This document shows, one piece after another, positions 16,361 through 24,747 of a DNA stretch of 64,000 bases; within the stretch, counting starts at the first letter, position 1, and every line of letters begins with the position of its first letter. Source of the DNA: Paenibacillus sp. E222 (GTDB lineage Bacteria; Bacillota; Bacilli; Paenibacillales; Paenibacillaceae); contig NZ_CP058552.1 of the NCBI RefSeq assembly GCF_013401555.1, forward strand, positions 7,192,001 to 7,256,000. The letters run 5' to 3'. The notes below the pieces were generated by a model. It had not been told where the DNA came from. It searched no databases and worked only from the letters and a program-made list of their open reading frames with translations. A program made the position numbers and the translations under genes.

Positions 16361-18307
16361 TCACTCAAATACTACCCCCGAATAATATTCCACCACATCA
16401 CGGATGAGCATGTACGCGTCTCCATTCGTAAGCTCGTTTTTGTTTGCTATACCAGCAAGCGTGTCCTCGCTTAAGAAGTTCTGCATTTGCAATTGAGTAA
16501 GTGCCATTTCAGGTGTAGTTTCAGCTTCAGTAGCTCCCATTGCCAAACATAGCATATATGCAGCCTGATTCAAGGTTAAAGGTGAAGCGGAAGCATTCTT
16601 CATGCTCATAACAACTTTATCTGCACTGCCTGTATAAAAGGTTGGAAACATAGCTTGCAATCTTTTCAATTTACTTAAGTAGCGTTCCGGATTCATAGTC
16701 GTATCCAGATCCCAACCATCATTATTATAATTACCTGAGGTCATATACATACTCGCAGCAGCAAGTAACCCCCTATAATCCTTATGCTCCATGTACTCAG
16801 GCTTCTCAAAATTATGCATCGATAGATCCATGCCTTGTTTCTCCAGCATCTTACGCAATTCGGCTGCACGCTCCTCGGAAGCTGAGATTTCCCGGAAGGA
16901 CTCCTTGTGCACATATGCCAGTTTGACCGCTGCTCCAGCAGCTTCTCCAGTAGCCATCCCCAGAGGAACGACCCTTGCGCTCCCATGTGGAATCGTGTCA
17001 TAACTTGCTGCTCGTCCCACTACTAACAGACCATCAACGTTCAACGGAACAAGCGAACGGAAAGGTACGCCATATTGAATTGGACTCAGCATAATTGTGC
17101 CAGGATTGCCCACACTCGTACTTTGAATATCGATATCGTATGAACCATAACCAATTGCATCCCAATGATCTCGATTCTCCATAACATCAGCAAGTGTCAG
17201 ACGATATTCACCATAGATGTGACGTGATTCTCTCACGTAGAGCTCATCCGCCGTTCCGGCATATTCAAGCCCTGCAAATTCCTCGTAATTTTTCTTCAAA
17301 AAATCAACGATCAAAGGTGCTTCCTTCCGCCCTATTTCCAGTCCCTCTTTCACAGATGCCGGATCCAGCGGATCCACTCCAAAGATCTGCATCGTATTGA
17401 TCAAGATCGTATCATCGTTTTGTCTCCCAATGTTCAGACTGCGAATCTTGATGCGTTGCGGATCGGTCGATTCATATTTTCGCGCATCACCGTATCCCCA
17501 GGCACTCATTTTATCAACACCCGTACCTTCTCTTTCCCTGAACTTCTGCCAGACTTCATCTGTAACACCACTTAGCTTAAATACGAGCGTAGAGACCATC
17601 TTGGACTTGCCATCACCAATGTCCTGTCTGCCTATGGAATATGGAACCCCAGCAGCTGCTGCAATATCTGCATCCTGAGTAGCGTCAATGATTGAACGTG
17701 TTGCAATTTTTATAACTGTCCCGTCCTCTTTGGTTATGTTCATCCCCATAATTGTAGTTCGCCCTTCCGAGGCAGACTCAGTAATGGGCTCCACATGTTT
17801 AACATTCATCAGAAGGTCAATATTAGGTTCGGAATGAATCATTCGATAGAAAACGTTAGCCGCTGTATGAGTATCAAATGAACTGCCCTCTATTTGGTCA
17901 AACCACTCCTGAAAAATCCCTTTATTTAGAAAATCAGGCTGTCGCAGGCTGCTTAACCACTCTGGCTGATCAGGGGAGTAATTCAAATCTAACGTATTAA
18001 GTCCCCCTTCGGTCATCAACCCTCCCAGCATATTGCGATCTCGTGCTTCAACCAACAATACACGCATCCCATTGCGGGCAGCAGATAACGCAGCCGTAAT
18101 TCCCTCCGGATCAGTTCCAGCAACAATAACGTTATAAGAATCGGACAGCGTTGTGCTCGATTGTACAGTCTCCAATGGCTGCCACACATAATTATTATTG
18201 AATTTATAGTTCTTGTTCCAGATATAAAAGGCAGCATAAGTTACACTAAATAAAATAATAAATACAGCGACCGTAATTGCTGTTGCTTTCTTTTTTTTGC
18301 TAACCAA
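16361..18307 (-). CDS. membrane-anchored FAD-dependent oxidoreductase
   Basis: 648 residues. A single N-terminal membrane segment (about 8-30) follows a lysine-rich start. The Rossmann motif comes next as YNVIVAGTDPEGITAALSAA (the usual GxGxxG is GTDPEG) with LLVEARDRNMLGGLMTEGG. Later blocks (DATQDADIAAAAGVPY, GLLVVGRAASYD, GSARVVPLGMATGEAAG) match the FAD_oxidored family. The substrate is unknown. Because the anchor is uncleaved and N-terminal, the catalytic part is likely on the outer face, which is unusual for an FAD enzyme. The start is TTG at 18307 behind GGAGG; no ATG is suitable. It ends just before the proS promoter. An SLH-like C-terminal helical region (about 560-640) could be a wall-binding domain, which is uncertain. 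Confidence 0.8.
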   Translation of the reverse strand: MVSKKKKATAITVAVFIILFSVTYAAFYIWNKNYKFNNNYVWQPLETVQSSTTLSDSYNVIVAGTDPEGITAALSAARNGMRVLLVEARDRNMLGGLMTEGGLNTLDLNYSPDQPEWLSSLRQPDFLNKGIFQEWFDQIEGSSFDTHTAANVFYRMIHSEPNIDLLMNVKHVEPITESASEGRTTIMGMNITKEDGTVIKIATRSIIDATQDADIAAAAGVPYSIGRQDIGDGKSKMVSTLVFKLSGVTDEVWQKFREREGTGVDKMSAWGYGDARKYESTDPQRIKIRSLNIGRQNDDTILINTMQIFGVDPLDPASVKEGLEIGRKEAPLIVDFLKKNYEEFAGLEYAGTADELYVRESRHIYGEYRLTLADVMENRDHWDAIGYGSYDIDIQSTSVGNPGTIMLSPIQYGVPFRSLVPLNVDGLLVVGRAASYDTIPHGSARVVPLGMATGEAAGAAVKLAYVHKESFREISASEERAAELRKMLEKQGMDLSMHNFEKPEYMEHKDYRGLLAAASMYMTSGNYNNDGWDLDTTMNPERYLSKLKRLQAMFPTFYTGSADKVVMSMKNASASPLTLNQAAYMLCLAMGATEAETTPEMALTQLQMQNFLSEDTLAGIANKNELTNGDAYMLIRDVVEYYSGVVFE

Positions 18308-18753
18308 AATAATTAATCCTCCACTATGTAATGTAAATTCATAAAAACTATTAATGTATCACTAGCTCCGATATTCTTCCAACAAAATACTTGTACGCCC
18401 TCCTCTCTAACCATAAAATGTCCAAAAAAAAAAAAAACACTCCCCAACGGTTTGCACCATGTCAGGAAATGTTGATTATATCGGCAACATGTCATGATTA
18501 AGATCCTACGATTTTGCATAACAATCACAACAAAAACTTGGACTGTATCCTAACTTCATCCATTATAAAGACCCCTTTTTGCAATGTAAAGGCATATCAA
18601 ATCTATACACTTCATATAAAAAGGAACTTCAACACTCCCCAACTGTTATTACTCACTCTCCATGAATTGATGGGCGATGGCTGACATGGCCGTGCGTTCC
18701 CTGTAATATAGAGAAATAGAAACCATGTATTAATTGATAAAGGAGCTTGTCCT
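18308..18753. other. 446-base divergent intergenic region with A14 tract
   Basis: It separates two divergent genes. It contains a run of 14 A (18424-18437) followed by ACACTCCCCAACGGTT; the similar ACACTCCCCAACTGTT recurs about 195 bases on. Promoters for both genes must lie here but none is unambiguous to me. No gene seen. Confidence 0.5.
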
Positions 18754-19425
18754 ATGCCATATATTATTTACGATCTTGAATTCACAGTAAGTCGCAATAC
18801 ACGTTACTCTTCTGAAATTATAGATATCGGTGCCGTCAAAGTAACGGAAGGTGAGCACGGCCTGTTCGTATCGGACTCTTTCCACACTTATGTTCGTCCA
18901 TCCAATAAATCGGTGCTGTCTGCCGATACGATTCAGTTTACGGGTATTACGCAGAAAGACATCGACGCAGCCCCTCTTTTTCCGGAAGCGCTGAATCAAT
19001 TTATCGCCTGGATGGGAAGTGAATCCTATTATATGTGCTCCTGGGGACCGGATGACCGCACCAAACTGATCTCTCATTGTCGTACTCATCAACTTGATGT
19101 AGCCTGGATCACCAACCACAATGATCTTCAGCAGCAATGGTCGCGCACCGTGCGCAAAGAAGGAAAATTCCGTCAGTTTGGACTCGCTCAGGCTCTTGAA
19201 CTGTGCGGTATTGAATTCGATGGCACCCAGCACCGCGCTTTGGATGATGCGATTAATACAGCCAAAGTATTCATGCATCAATTTGATCAATTCAAACTGG
19301 AAACCAATTGCGCCGCAGATGATGAGGGTATCACATCCAAAGTGGTCTATTCCAGCAATACAGAAGATGACGACAAAGATTCCCCTTTCGGAAACCTTGC
19401 ACACCTGTTTAAGACCAAAGAGTAA
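18754..19425 (+). CDS. DEDDh-type 3'-5' exonuclease
   Basis: 223 residues. The RNase T/DnaQ-like exonuclease fold shows ExoI as IIYDLEFTV (D7, E9), ExoII around SWGPDDRTKL and ExoIII as QHRALDDAINTAKVF with the catalytic H and D. Such stand-alone proteins, including the KapD/ERI-1-like group, trim RNA or DNA 3' ends in the cytoplasm. The partner domain of a polymerase is absent. AAAGGAG lies nine bases before the ATG. It is monocistronic, convergent with the WYL regulator. Confidence 0.85.
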   Translation: MPYIIYDLEFTVSRNTRYSSEIIDIGAVKVTEGEHGLFVSDSFHTYVRPSNKSVLSADTIQFTGITQKDIDAAPLFPEALNQFIAWMGSESYYMCSWGPDDRTKLISHCRTHQLDVAWITNHNDLQQQWSRTVRKEGKFRQFGLAQALELCGIEFDGTQHRALDDAINTAKVFMHQFDQFKLETNCAADDEGITSKVVYSSNTEDDDKDSPFGNLAHLFKTKE

Positions 19426-19480
19426 TTGCGTACAACACATGTTTGAACTAAGGTACAGCAGCCATGATCTATACTAAAGT

Positions 19481-20446
19481 TCAGTTGTAGATCTCCCGCC
19501 AACGTTCCAGACGTTCTTTCATCATGAGGCGATATTTCTCAGGCTCCAGAATTTCTGCATCGGGTCCATATTGAGACAACCAGGTTAGAAACCCTTCTTC
19601 ATCACTCAATATGGCTTCAAACAACAACGTGCCTTCCGGTTCAATCGTCAAGATGGGGCGTGCAAAAAACTGCTCCTGCATGACACGCTCCACAGCGTGC
19701 AGTGAGAATCTGATTTTGAATGCAGTCCACTCCGTACTGCCGCTAAGTTCCTGTGGCGTACGGAAGTGAGATTGTAAAAGGTAATCATCTTTGCGGAACG
19801 TGCGTGGCAAAATCCGAACCCTGTACAAACGGTTCACTTGAAATATTCTCAGTTTCTCTGACAGGTGACAATACGCCAACAGATCAAATCGGTATTCACG
19901 AGGAATAAGACAGTAGGGGTCCATTCGTGCAATCCCCTTTTTACCTTGAAACAGATATTCTCCTTCAATAGTGTTCTGGGAAATTCCGGCCTGAAGCAAG
20001 GTCACCAGTGAATGATTCAGAAGTTCGGTACTTTCATTTTGCCAAGCAGAAGTACCCACCTTGAACAACCCGCCAATTTGCTCAGACCATTCCACTCGCT
20101 CTGTTTTGTTTTTCTGACTCGAAGCAACCACTTTCTCATACGCGCTCTCAAAAGCAGGCTTCAGCAACGGACGAATATTCTCCATGACTTCTGCCAGGTG
20201 CATAAAGGCTTGAGCTTCTTCATCAGACCAATTCAGCGGATACATGGCAAAATGGCTGATAAACATGTATCCTCTCCCGTGTCCCATATTGGCGATGGGG
20301 ATATGCATTGCACTGAGGGCCTCCATGTCGCGGTATATCGTCCTTTCCGTTGTCTCGCACCGCTCGGCAAGCTCACGGGCCAGAATACCCGGCTTGGCCT
20401 GCACAAGAGTTATAATGCGCATTAATCGGATCAGTCGGTCTGTCAT
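19481..20446 (-). CDS. YafY-type HTH/WYL-domain transcriptional regulator
   Basis: About 321 residues. An N-terminal HTH_11 (LIRLMRIITLVQAKPGILARELAERC with TTERTIYRDMEAL) is followed by a WYL-type ligand-binding region; the variant here (YRFDLLAYCHLSEKLRIFQVNRLYRVRIL) is clearly recognisable. A WCX-like C-terminal segment ends the protein. WYL proteins sense nucleic acid or small ligands and often control stress or defence genes. I chose the ATG at 20446 after GGAGGG; the frame extends to 20500. It is transcribed alone and the target is unknown. Confidence 0.85.
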   Translation of the reverse strand: MTDRLIRLMRIITLVQAKPGILARELAERCETTERTIYRDMEALSAMHIPIANMGHGRGYMFISHFAMYPLNWSDEEAQAFMHLAEVMENIRPLLKPAFESAYEKVVASSQKNKTERVEWSEQIGGLFKVGTSAWQNESTELLNHSLVTLLQAGISQNTIEGEYLFQGKKGIARMDPYCLIPREYRFDLLAYCHLSEKLRIFQVNRLYRVRILPRTFRKDDYLLQSHFRTPQELSGSTEWTAFKIRFSLHAVERVMQEQFFARPILTIEPEGTLLFEAILSDEEGFLTWLSQYGPDAEILEPEKYRLMMKERLERWREIYN

Positions 20447-20608
20447 TTTGCCGGACCCTCCACGATGTTGTTTCAATAAATTCGATACAACTCCATCCAT
20501 TTTTTTATTAGTATGTTGTTTAGTACATTCGACTTATTCCTTGACTTCACCTTCAAAAAATTATGTAGAAACATTCCTTTCCGCCTCAACATCCCTAGTT
20601 CTTTATCC

Positions 20609-21313
20609 CTATTCACCTAACATCGTTTTTCCGCGATTATGAACCATAGAATTAAAAGTAATCCCGTAATGGTACCGAAGTTTCTCCACAATTTCGGCTT
20701 CCGCATAATAATCCAGATCCTGTTTGCGAGCCGCTTCAATTAACAAAGCATCTGCGTGACGACGCAGCATATCACTGCCCTCTTGTGTACGACCTCTTTC
20801 ATAAGCGCGCAAAGCTTGTTTAATCAGAGGAACGGTTTCGTTTAATTTAATCGTCTTCTCTACCTTAGGATCTTCCGGCTGGCGCAGCATGCCCAGATGA
20901 CTGGTGTACTGAATATACAACTGTTCTCTGCGCAGCAGCACTCTCTGGCTTTGTTTCAACTTTCGTGTACTCCAATAAGCTGAACATACGGCACTTTTCC
21001 CCGATACACGAGGTCCCATGGCGAATTCGAGTAAGATTTGTTTACTCTCTCCCTTGTATACATCACCAAGTCTTAGAACCCAACCGATATCCGTTTCTTT
21101 GGAACGACAGCCATAGATACCCTTGAGCTGAATTCCAAATTCCGGTTTGAGCAAAAGTTCCAAGTCTCGGGACACAATTTTGGGTGCTATTTTCCTGAGT
21201 CTTTTGGCAGGGGCACCGTTACGCCACTCTACCATCATATATACGGGGTCGGCTCCCCCTGTCGGTATGGCCTCTCTATTCCACGAATAAGATACTTCAA
21301 AGACTGAGTTCAC
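20609..21313 (-). CDS. von Willebrand A-associated C-terminal-like protein lacking its vWA domain, LexA-boxed
   Basis: About 234 residues. Its layout resembles the region that follows a vWA domain in larger Firmicute proteins: a beta-sandwich-like part (LKPEFGIQLKGIYG, GWVLRLGDVYKGESKQILLE) then a helical tail (VPLIKQALRAYERGRTQEGS). The vWA domain with its MIDAS motif is missing, so this is a stand-alone or truncated form; this is recollection, not a search. Frames extend to an ATG at 21391, but that codon lies within a perfect LexA box and has no ribosome site. The GTG at 21313 has GGGGGAG nine bases upstream and is my start. It was probably induced by DNA damage. Confidence 0.55.
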   Translation of the reverse strand: MNSVFEVSYSWNREAIPTGGADPVYMMVEWRNGAPAKRLRKIAPKIVSRDLELLLKPEFGIQLKGIYGCRSKETDIGWVLRLGDVYKGESKQILLEFAMGPRVSGKSAVCSAYWSTRKLKQSQRVLLRREQLYIQYTSHLGMLRQPEDPKVEKTIKLNETVPLIKQALRAYERGRTQEGSDMLRRHADALLIEAARKQDLDYYAEAEIVEKLRYHYGITFNSMVHNRGKTMLGE

Positions 21314-21384
21314 TGGTAGTCTCTCCCCCGATTTATATGTATTATCTTCTAAGTTATCAGGGTAAATGGACACTATATTGTCAC

Positions 21385-21398
21385 GGAACATATGTTCG
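21385..21398 (-). promoter_or_regulatory. perfect LexA (SOS) box
   Basis: CGAACATATGTTCC on the minus strand matches CGAACRNRYGTTYC at all 14 positions. A TATTAT -10-like element lies about 20 bases upstream on the same strand, so a bound LexA would overlap the transcription start of the gene at 21313. It shares the core GAACATATGTTC with the site at 11601. Confidence 0.7.
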
Positions 21399-21465
21399 CA
21401 GGAAATTTTTCCATAATATTAGTTTCTCGTCCCTAAATCCGTGTAATTACGACAATAAACGACGA

Positions 21466-21492
21466 AAAAGCTTGGCAGTATGCCAAGCTTTT
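21466..21492 (-). terminator. terminator of the small minus-strand gene pair
   Basis: AAAAGCTTGGCA pairs perfectly with TGCCAAGCTTTT around three bases and is followed on the minus strand by T. It lies 29 bases after the stop of the 55-residue gene. Confidence 0.75.
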
Positions 21493-21520
21493 AGACCACT
21501 TTTATATGACAAGTCCTAAC

Positions 21521-21688
21521 TTAAATCGTAGAAGTATTCATTCCCATTTTGTGTGAATTTTGTATAGAATCAGGTTCTGTGATTGGCGCATAAGTAATGC
21601 TGTCGATAATCAATTCACGCCCGATCGGCTCCCCATTTACAGTAATCATAATGGTTTTGGTTGTTGCAGCTTGTTTAGTTGTGTACAT
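21521..21688 (-). CDS. 55-residue protein, unrecognised
   Basis: A minus-strand frame of 55 codons begins MYTTKQAATTKTIMITVNGE with a good GAAGGGG site before the ATG. It ends 29 bases before a terminator. The start overlaps the last codons of the frame upstream (its TAA lies at 21675-21677), as in a translationally coupled pair. The sequence suggests a small beta hairpin (IMITVNGEPIGRELIID), with no membrane segment. I do not recognise it. Confidence 0.5.
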   Translation of the reverse strand: MYTTKQAATTKTIMITVNGEPIGRELIIDSITYAPITEPDSIQNSHKMGMNTSTI

Positions 21689-21997
21689 ACGTCTCTACCC
21701 CTTCGTATTCACGATCTTCATAAAAATCGGATATATTGTTTTCTCTCATTAAATTACAAATTTCGTTAATATGAATAGCAGGCACCCTGAGCTGAAGTAA
21801 AAGAATGAGGTCAAAACCGTCCAGAGTGCTGCCCTGTCCTTCTATTACCCCGACACCCTTAAAATTAAACAGCTGTCCACATGTATTGATTTATTCTCAA
21901 ATAGGGTAATTAAAACTACATCATCTTGAACCCATTGTCCCGGTTTTGACGTATAATGTAAGAGCCGTATTTCAACAAATGACGACGGAATCGGCAA
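21675..21997 (-). pseudogene. frameshifted small gene with biotinyl/lipoyl-like beta-domain pattern
   Basis: Two minus-strand frames together read as one protein. The first, LPIPSSFVEIRLLHYTS then KPGQWVQDDVVLITLFENKS, has the PGQ-V-DD-L-L spacing of a biotinyl/lipoyl-like half-barrel and ends in a stop at 21845. The second continues with KGVGVIEGQGSTLDGFDLIL and a helical tail ending VETYVHN at 21675. The junction lies in the T/A-rich tract around 21848-21860. The lysine that would be modified is not evident. It is either a single-base frameshift or a programmed shift. The 5' boundary (TTG at 21997) is a guess; no clear ribosome site was found. It is coupled to the 55-residue gene. Confidence 0.4.
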
Positions 21998-22028
21998 ACG
22001 ATTATGTAACCGAAAGAAGGTGCCATTT

Positions 22029-22484
22029 ATGCCAAAACCCATTCAGGGTTATTTCATTCGGGTGTTATTCACCACATGTGTATTGTTTACTGTTTCTTTG
22101 ACTTCTACAGTCAGTGCAGCAAATGCCAATATATTCTCCGATATCTATAGTGGATGGGAACGAGTCTCCGAGCTTCCTGGAGAAGTAAACGCCTTGCAGG
22201 AAAGCTATAAACAGACGCTGGAGCAATTGAATCAGACCTCTGCCCAATTGGGACAAGCCCAGGCAAATGTCGAAGCATTCAAGGCCCAGAACGAGCTGCT
22301 GCTGGCGCAAAACGAAAAACTGACCGACATGGTGAGCAAGCTGCAAAATGATCAGGATGCCAAAACGGCAACTGCCAAACGCATTCAAACGATGATTATT
22401 ACTGCCGTTTCACTCATATTGGGTTACTTTGTTCTGATTCGTGTGATGCGCTGGGGAATGCGTCGCCGTTCAGGCCGAGTATAA
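22029..22484 (+). CDS. exported coiled-coil protein with C-terminal membrane anchor
   Basis: About 151 residues. A signal peptide (residues 1 to about 30, ending TVSAANA) is followed by a coiled coil (about 45-115, rich in Q, L, A and E heptads) and a C-terminal membrane helix (about 122-142) with a basic tail (RWGMRRRSGRV). The coiled coil should face outside. The ATG at 22029 follows AGAAGGTG. It lies 18 bases before the AIM24 gene and is surely cotranscribed with it. No family recognised; it may organise or tether a membrane complex. Confidence 0.65.
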   Translation: MPKPIQGYFIRVLFTTCVLFTVSLTSTVSAANANIFSDIYSGWERVSELPGEVNALQESYKQTLEQLNQTSAQLGQAQANVEAFKAQNELLLAQNEKLTDMVSKLQNDQDAKTATAKRIQTMIITAVSLILGYFVLIRVMRWGMRRRSGRV

Positions 22485-22502
22485 AAGAACAGGAGCAACC
22501 GC

Positions 22503-23207
22503 ATGCACATACACCTGAACAATGCCGAAGCTGGCGGAGCCGGACAAGTGGTCACGTTTTCGTTGATCCAGGACGACCGCCTGCACATTCTCCACCCCCA
22601 GCAAATTGTCGCTTTTCGTGGCCCAAGCAGCAGTCGCCATGACAAATTCATGAATATTTCAGGTATCTATCGCAAAAAAAAGCTGATCAAATCCGAAATT
22701 ACCGGTCCTTGTCAATTTGTGGCCGCCCTGCCTCCCGGATTCACCATGAAGGAAGTTGAACTGAGCGAGAACAGTGATCTGCTGTACGACTTCCGCCACC
22801 TTTTTTTCTACTCCGACGGCGTCACGATGCACACCAAAATTCAGAAAATCAAAAACATGCTGATCACTCGCGATGCCGTGAAAATGAAGTTTTCGGGCAA
22901 AGGCAAAATCGGATTGCTGACACAAGGTCAGGTCTGCCAGCAGGAACTGCACCCTACCGCACCACTGTATGTGGATGCAGGCAGTATTATCGCCTATCCC
23001 GAGAACGCGCAGCTTGAACTTACCGTGTATGGAAACAACCTTGCCAGCCAGCATATGAACTACCATTGGAAGATGACAGGTCATGGCTCTGTACTCTTTC
23101 AGGCCGGCCGTGAAAATCATAGACTGGAACAGGATATGAATGATGAAGGCTTATTTAAGCGCATTCTGAAAGAAGTCATTCCTTTTGGAAATGTAATAAT
23201 CAAATGA
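22503..23207 (+). CDS. AIM24 family protein
   Basis: 234 residues with the beta-rich AIM24 pattern: QQIVAFRGPSSSRHDKFMN, a series of short strands in the middle (SGKGKIGLLTQGQV) and PLYVDAGSIIAYPENAQLEL near the end. AIM24 relatives occur in bacteria and in yeast mitochondria; function in bacteria is unknown. CAGGAG lies seven bases before the ATG. It follows the coiled-coil anchor gene, suggesting the two act together. Confidence 0.8.
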   Translation: MHIHLNNAEAGGAGQVVTFSLIQDDRLHILHPQQIVAFRGPSSSRHDKFMNISGIYRKKKLIKSEITGPCQFVAALPPGFTMKEVELSENSDLLYDFRHLFFYSDGVTMHTKIQKIKNMLITRDAVKMKFSGKGKIGLLTQGQVCQQELHPTAPLYVDAGSIIAYPENAQLELTVYGNNLASQHMNYHWKMTGHGSVLFQAGRENHRLEQDMNDEGLFKRILKEVIPFGNVIIK

Positions 23208-23307
23208 GTCCAGATGACGTTAGGCTCGGTTATATATGGTGTCTCATGAAAAGCATGCTCACCGTATTGGAAATGTGTTATACTGTACCGGACAATTGAA
23301 GAAGAAA

Positions 23308-23424
23308 ATCCATGCCAATGGCATGGGAGAGGTTCGCGAACTCCCTCTATAAGACTCGACCTTCACTAAGGTCAATGTAGTCTTGCGTACATTTTAGGTA
23401 ACAACGTACGTAAAAAACTAAGGA
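23308..23424 (+). promoter_or_regulatory. preQ1-I-like leader of the queuosine operon
   Basis: AGAGGTTCGCGAACTCCCTC and TATAA (23329-23353) fit the hairpin half of a preQ1-I aptamer (P1 AGAGG with CCTCT). The A-rich tail normally follows at once, but here AAAAAACTAAGG comes about 60 bases later, after two hairpins (AGACT...AGTCT with inner ACCTTCACTAAGGT, and GTAC...GTAC). A hairpin CCATGCCAATGGCATGG precedes it. Position upstream of queC supports a preQ1-responsive element, but the split tail is unusual. Confidence 0.5.
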
Positions 23425-23566
23425 CACTAGATCGTGCCTGCATTTTTGAAGCAGCTTACGAGAAGGTGTGTTTTTTGATGGATGCCAGTTCATGAACTTC
23501 TCTGTTCTTCCGACTCTCTGTGCCTATGTGCATGGATTGATCTTAAGAAGATGGAGAGGTTTTTTT

Positions 23567-24259
23567 ATGTTGAACGAAGAAAAAGCAGTCGTTGTATTCA
23601 GCGGCGGTCAGGACAGTACAACTTGTTTGTTCTGGGCCAAACAGCAATTTGCTGAGGTAGAGGTGGTTACCTTCGATTACGGCCAGCGTCACAAGCTGGA
23701 GATTGAATGCGCCGCAGAGATCGCTCGCGATCTGGGTGTGCAGCAAACGGTACTGGACATGAGTTTGTTAAACCAACTCGCGCCCAATGCACTCACCCGT
23801 ACGGATGTGGAGATTACGCATGAAGAAGGCGAACTGCCGAGTACGTTCGTAGATGGACGGAATTTGCTGTTCCTCAGTTTTGCAGCTATTATGGCGAAGC
23901 AAAAAGGGGCTCGTCACCTGGTCACAGGTGTATGCGAAACGGATTTCAGCGGTTACCCGGATTGTCGGGATTCGTTTGTGAAATCGATGAATGTAACGCT
24001 GAATCTGTCCATGGACTACCCGTTTGTTATTCACACCCCACTGATGTGGCTGGACAAAGCCCAGACATGGAAAATGGCGGATGATCTTGGTGCCTTTGAT
24101 TATGTACGTGAGCGTACACTAACCTGTTATAACGGGATCATCGGCGATGGCTGCGGAGAATGTCCTGCCTGCAAACTGCGCAAAGCCGGACTGGATCGCT
24201 ATCTGGAGCAGCGCACTGATTCTGCTACTGTTGGAACTGCGGGAGCGGACGTGCGATGA
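23567..24259 (+). CDS. queC: 7-cyano-7-deazaguanine synthase
   Basis: 230 residues. The ATP pyrophosphatase loop FSGGQDS sits at 11-17, DYGQRH follows, and a zinc-binding cluster of four Cys ends the protein ([16 protein letters not shown] plus an earlier Cys). It converts 7-carboxy-7-deazaguanine to preQ0 with ATP and ammonia. I start at ATG 23567 behind GGAGAGG; the open frame upstream has no suitable site. It is first in the queCDEF operon and overlaps queD by four bases. Confidence 0.97.
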   Translation: MLNEEKAVVVFSGGQDSTTCLFWAKQQFAEVEVVTFDYGQRHKLEIECAAEIARDLGVQQTVLDMSLLNQLAPNALTRTDVEITHEEGELPSTFVDGRNLLFLSFAAIMAKQKGARHLVTGVCETDFSGYPDCRDSFVKSMNVTLNLSMDYPFVIHTPLMWLDKAQTWKMADDLGAFDYVRERTLTCYNGIIGDGCGECPACKLRKAGLDRYLEQRTDSATVGTAGADVR

Positions 24260-24747
24260 GAGAACCGGGAACATTTCGCATTGTGGAGCGGTTGCAGCGG
24301 ATTGGAGAAGATATCCTGCCTGCACAGCTTCGCTATCATCGCAAACGTGTGCTTGTCAGCAAGGAGTTTACGTTTGACGCTGCGCATCATCTGCATTGTT
24401 ATGAAGGCAAGTGCAAGAACTTGCACGGGCATACGTATAAAGTCGTTTTTGGCATTAGCGGTTACCCGGGTGAGACCGGACTGACGGTTGATTTTGGACA
24501 TATCAAGGAGATATGGAAAACACAAATTGAAGGGTATCTGGATCATCAGTATTTGAACGAAACCCTTCCCCTCATGAACACGACAGCTGAAAATATGGTC
24601 GTCTGGTTGTTCGAGCAGATGGAGCATGCCTTGCAGACCGAACCGTATGCTGCAATGACCGAAGGTGGTCGAACAGAGTTTGTCCGCTTATATGAGACGC
24701 CGACCAGTTACGCCGAGGCCAGACGGGAGTGGATGATCGATGAGTAG
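24256..24747 (+). CDS. queD: 6-carboxytetrahydropterin synthase
   Basis: 163 residues. The zinc and catalytic block reads [20 protein letters not shown] followed by GH, with His45, His57 and His59 as zinc ligands and Cys53 as the active-site thiol. It converts dihydroneopterin triphosphate to 6-carboxytetrahydropterin. The N terminus (about 35 residues before VSKEFTF) is longer than the usual QueD; a start further in cannot be ruled out, but the ATG at 24256 is coupled to the queC stop as ATGA. Confidence 0.95.
   Translation: MREPGTFRIVERLQRIGEDILPAQLRYHRKRVLVSKEFTFDAAHHLHCYEGKCKNLHGHTYKVVFGISGYPGETGLTVDFGHIKEIWKTQIEGYLDHQYLNETLPLMNTTAENMVVWLFEQMEHALQTEPYAAMTEGGRTEFVRLYETPTSYAEARREWMIDE

Noticed and set aside
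15982..16368. A 128-codon minus-strand frame before proS
   Set aside because: It covers the T-box leader and its terminator; the conserved RNA explains the sequence.
18730..19440. A 236-codon open frame on the minus strand
   Set aside because: It is antisense to the DEDDh exonuclease and shows no recognisable motifs.
23308..23466. A tRNA-like fold from the GGTTCGCGAAC segment
   Set aside because: No acceptor stem or D/T-loop set; the hairpin fits a preQ1-type leader before queC better.
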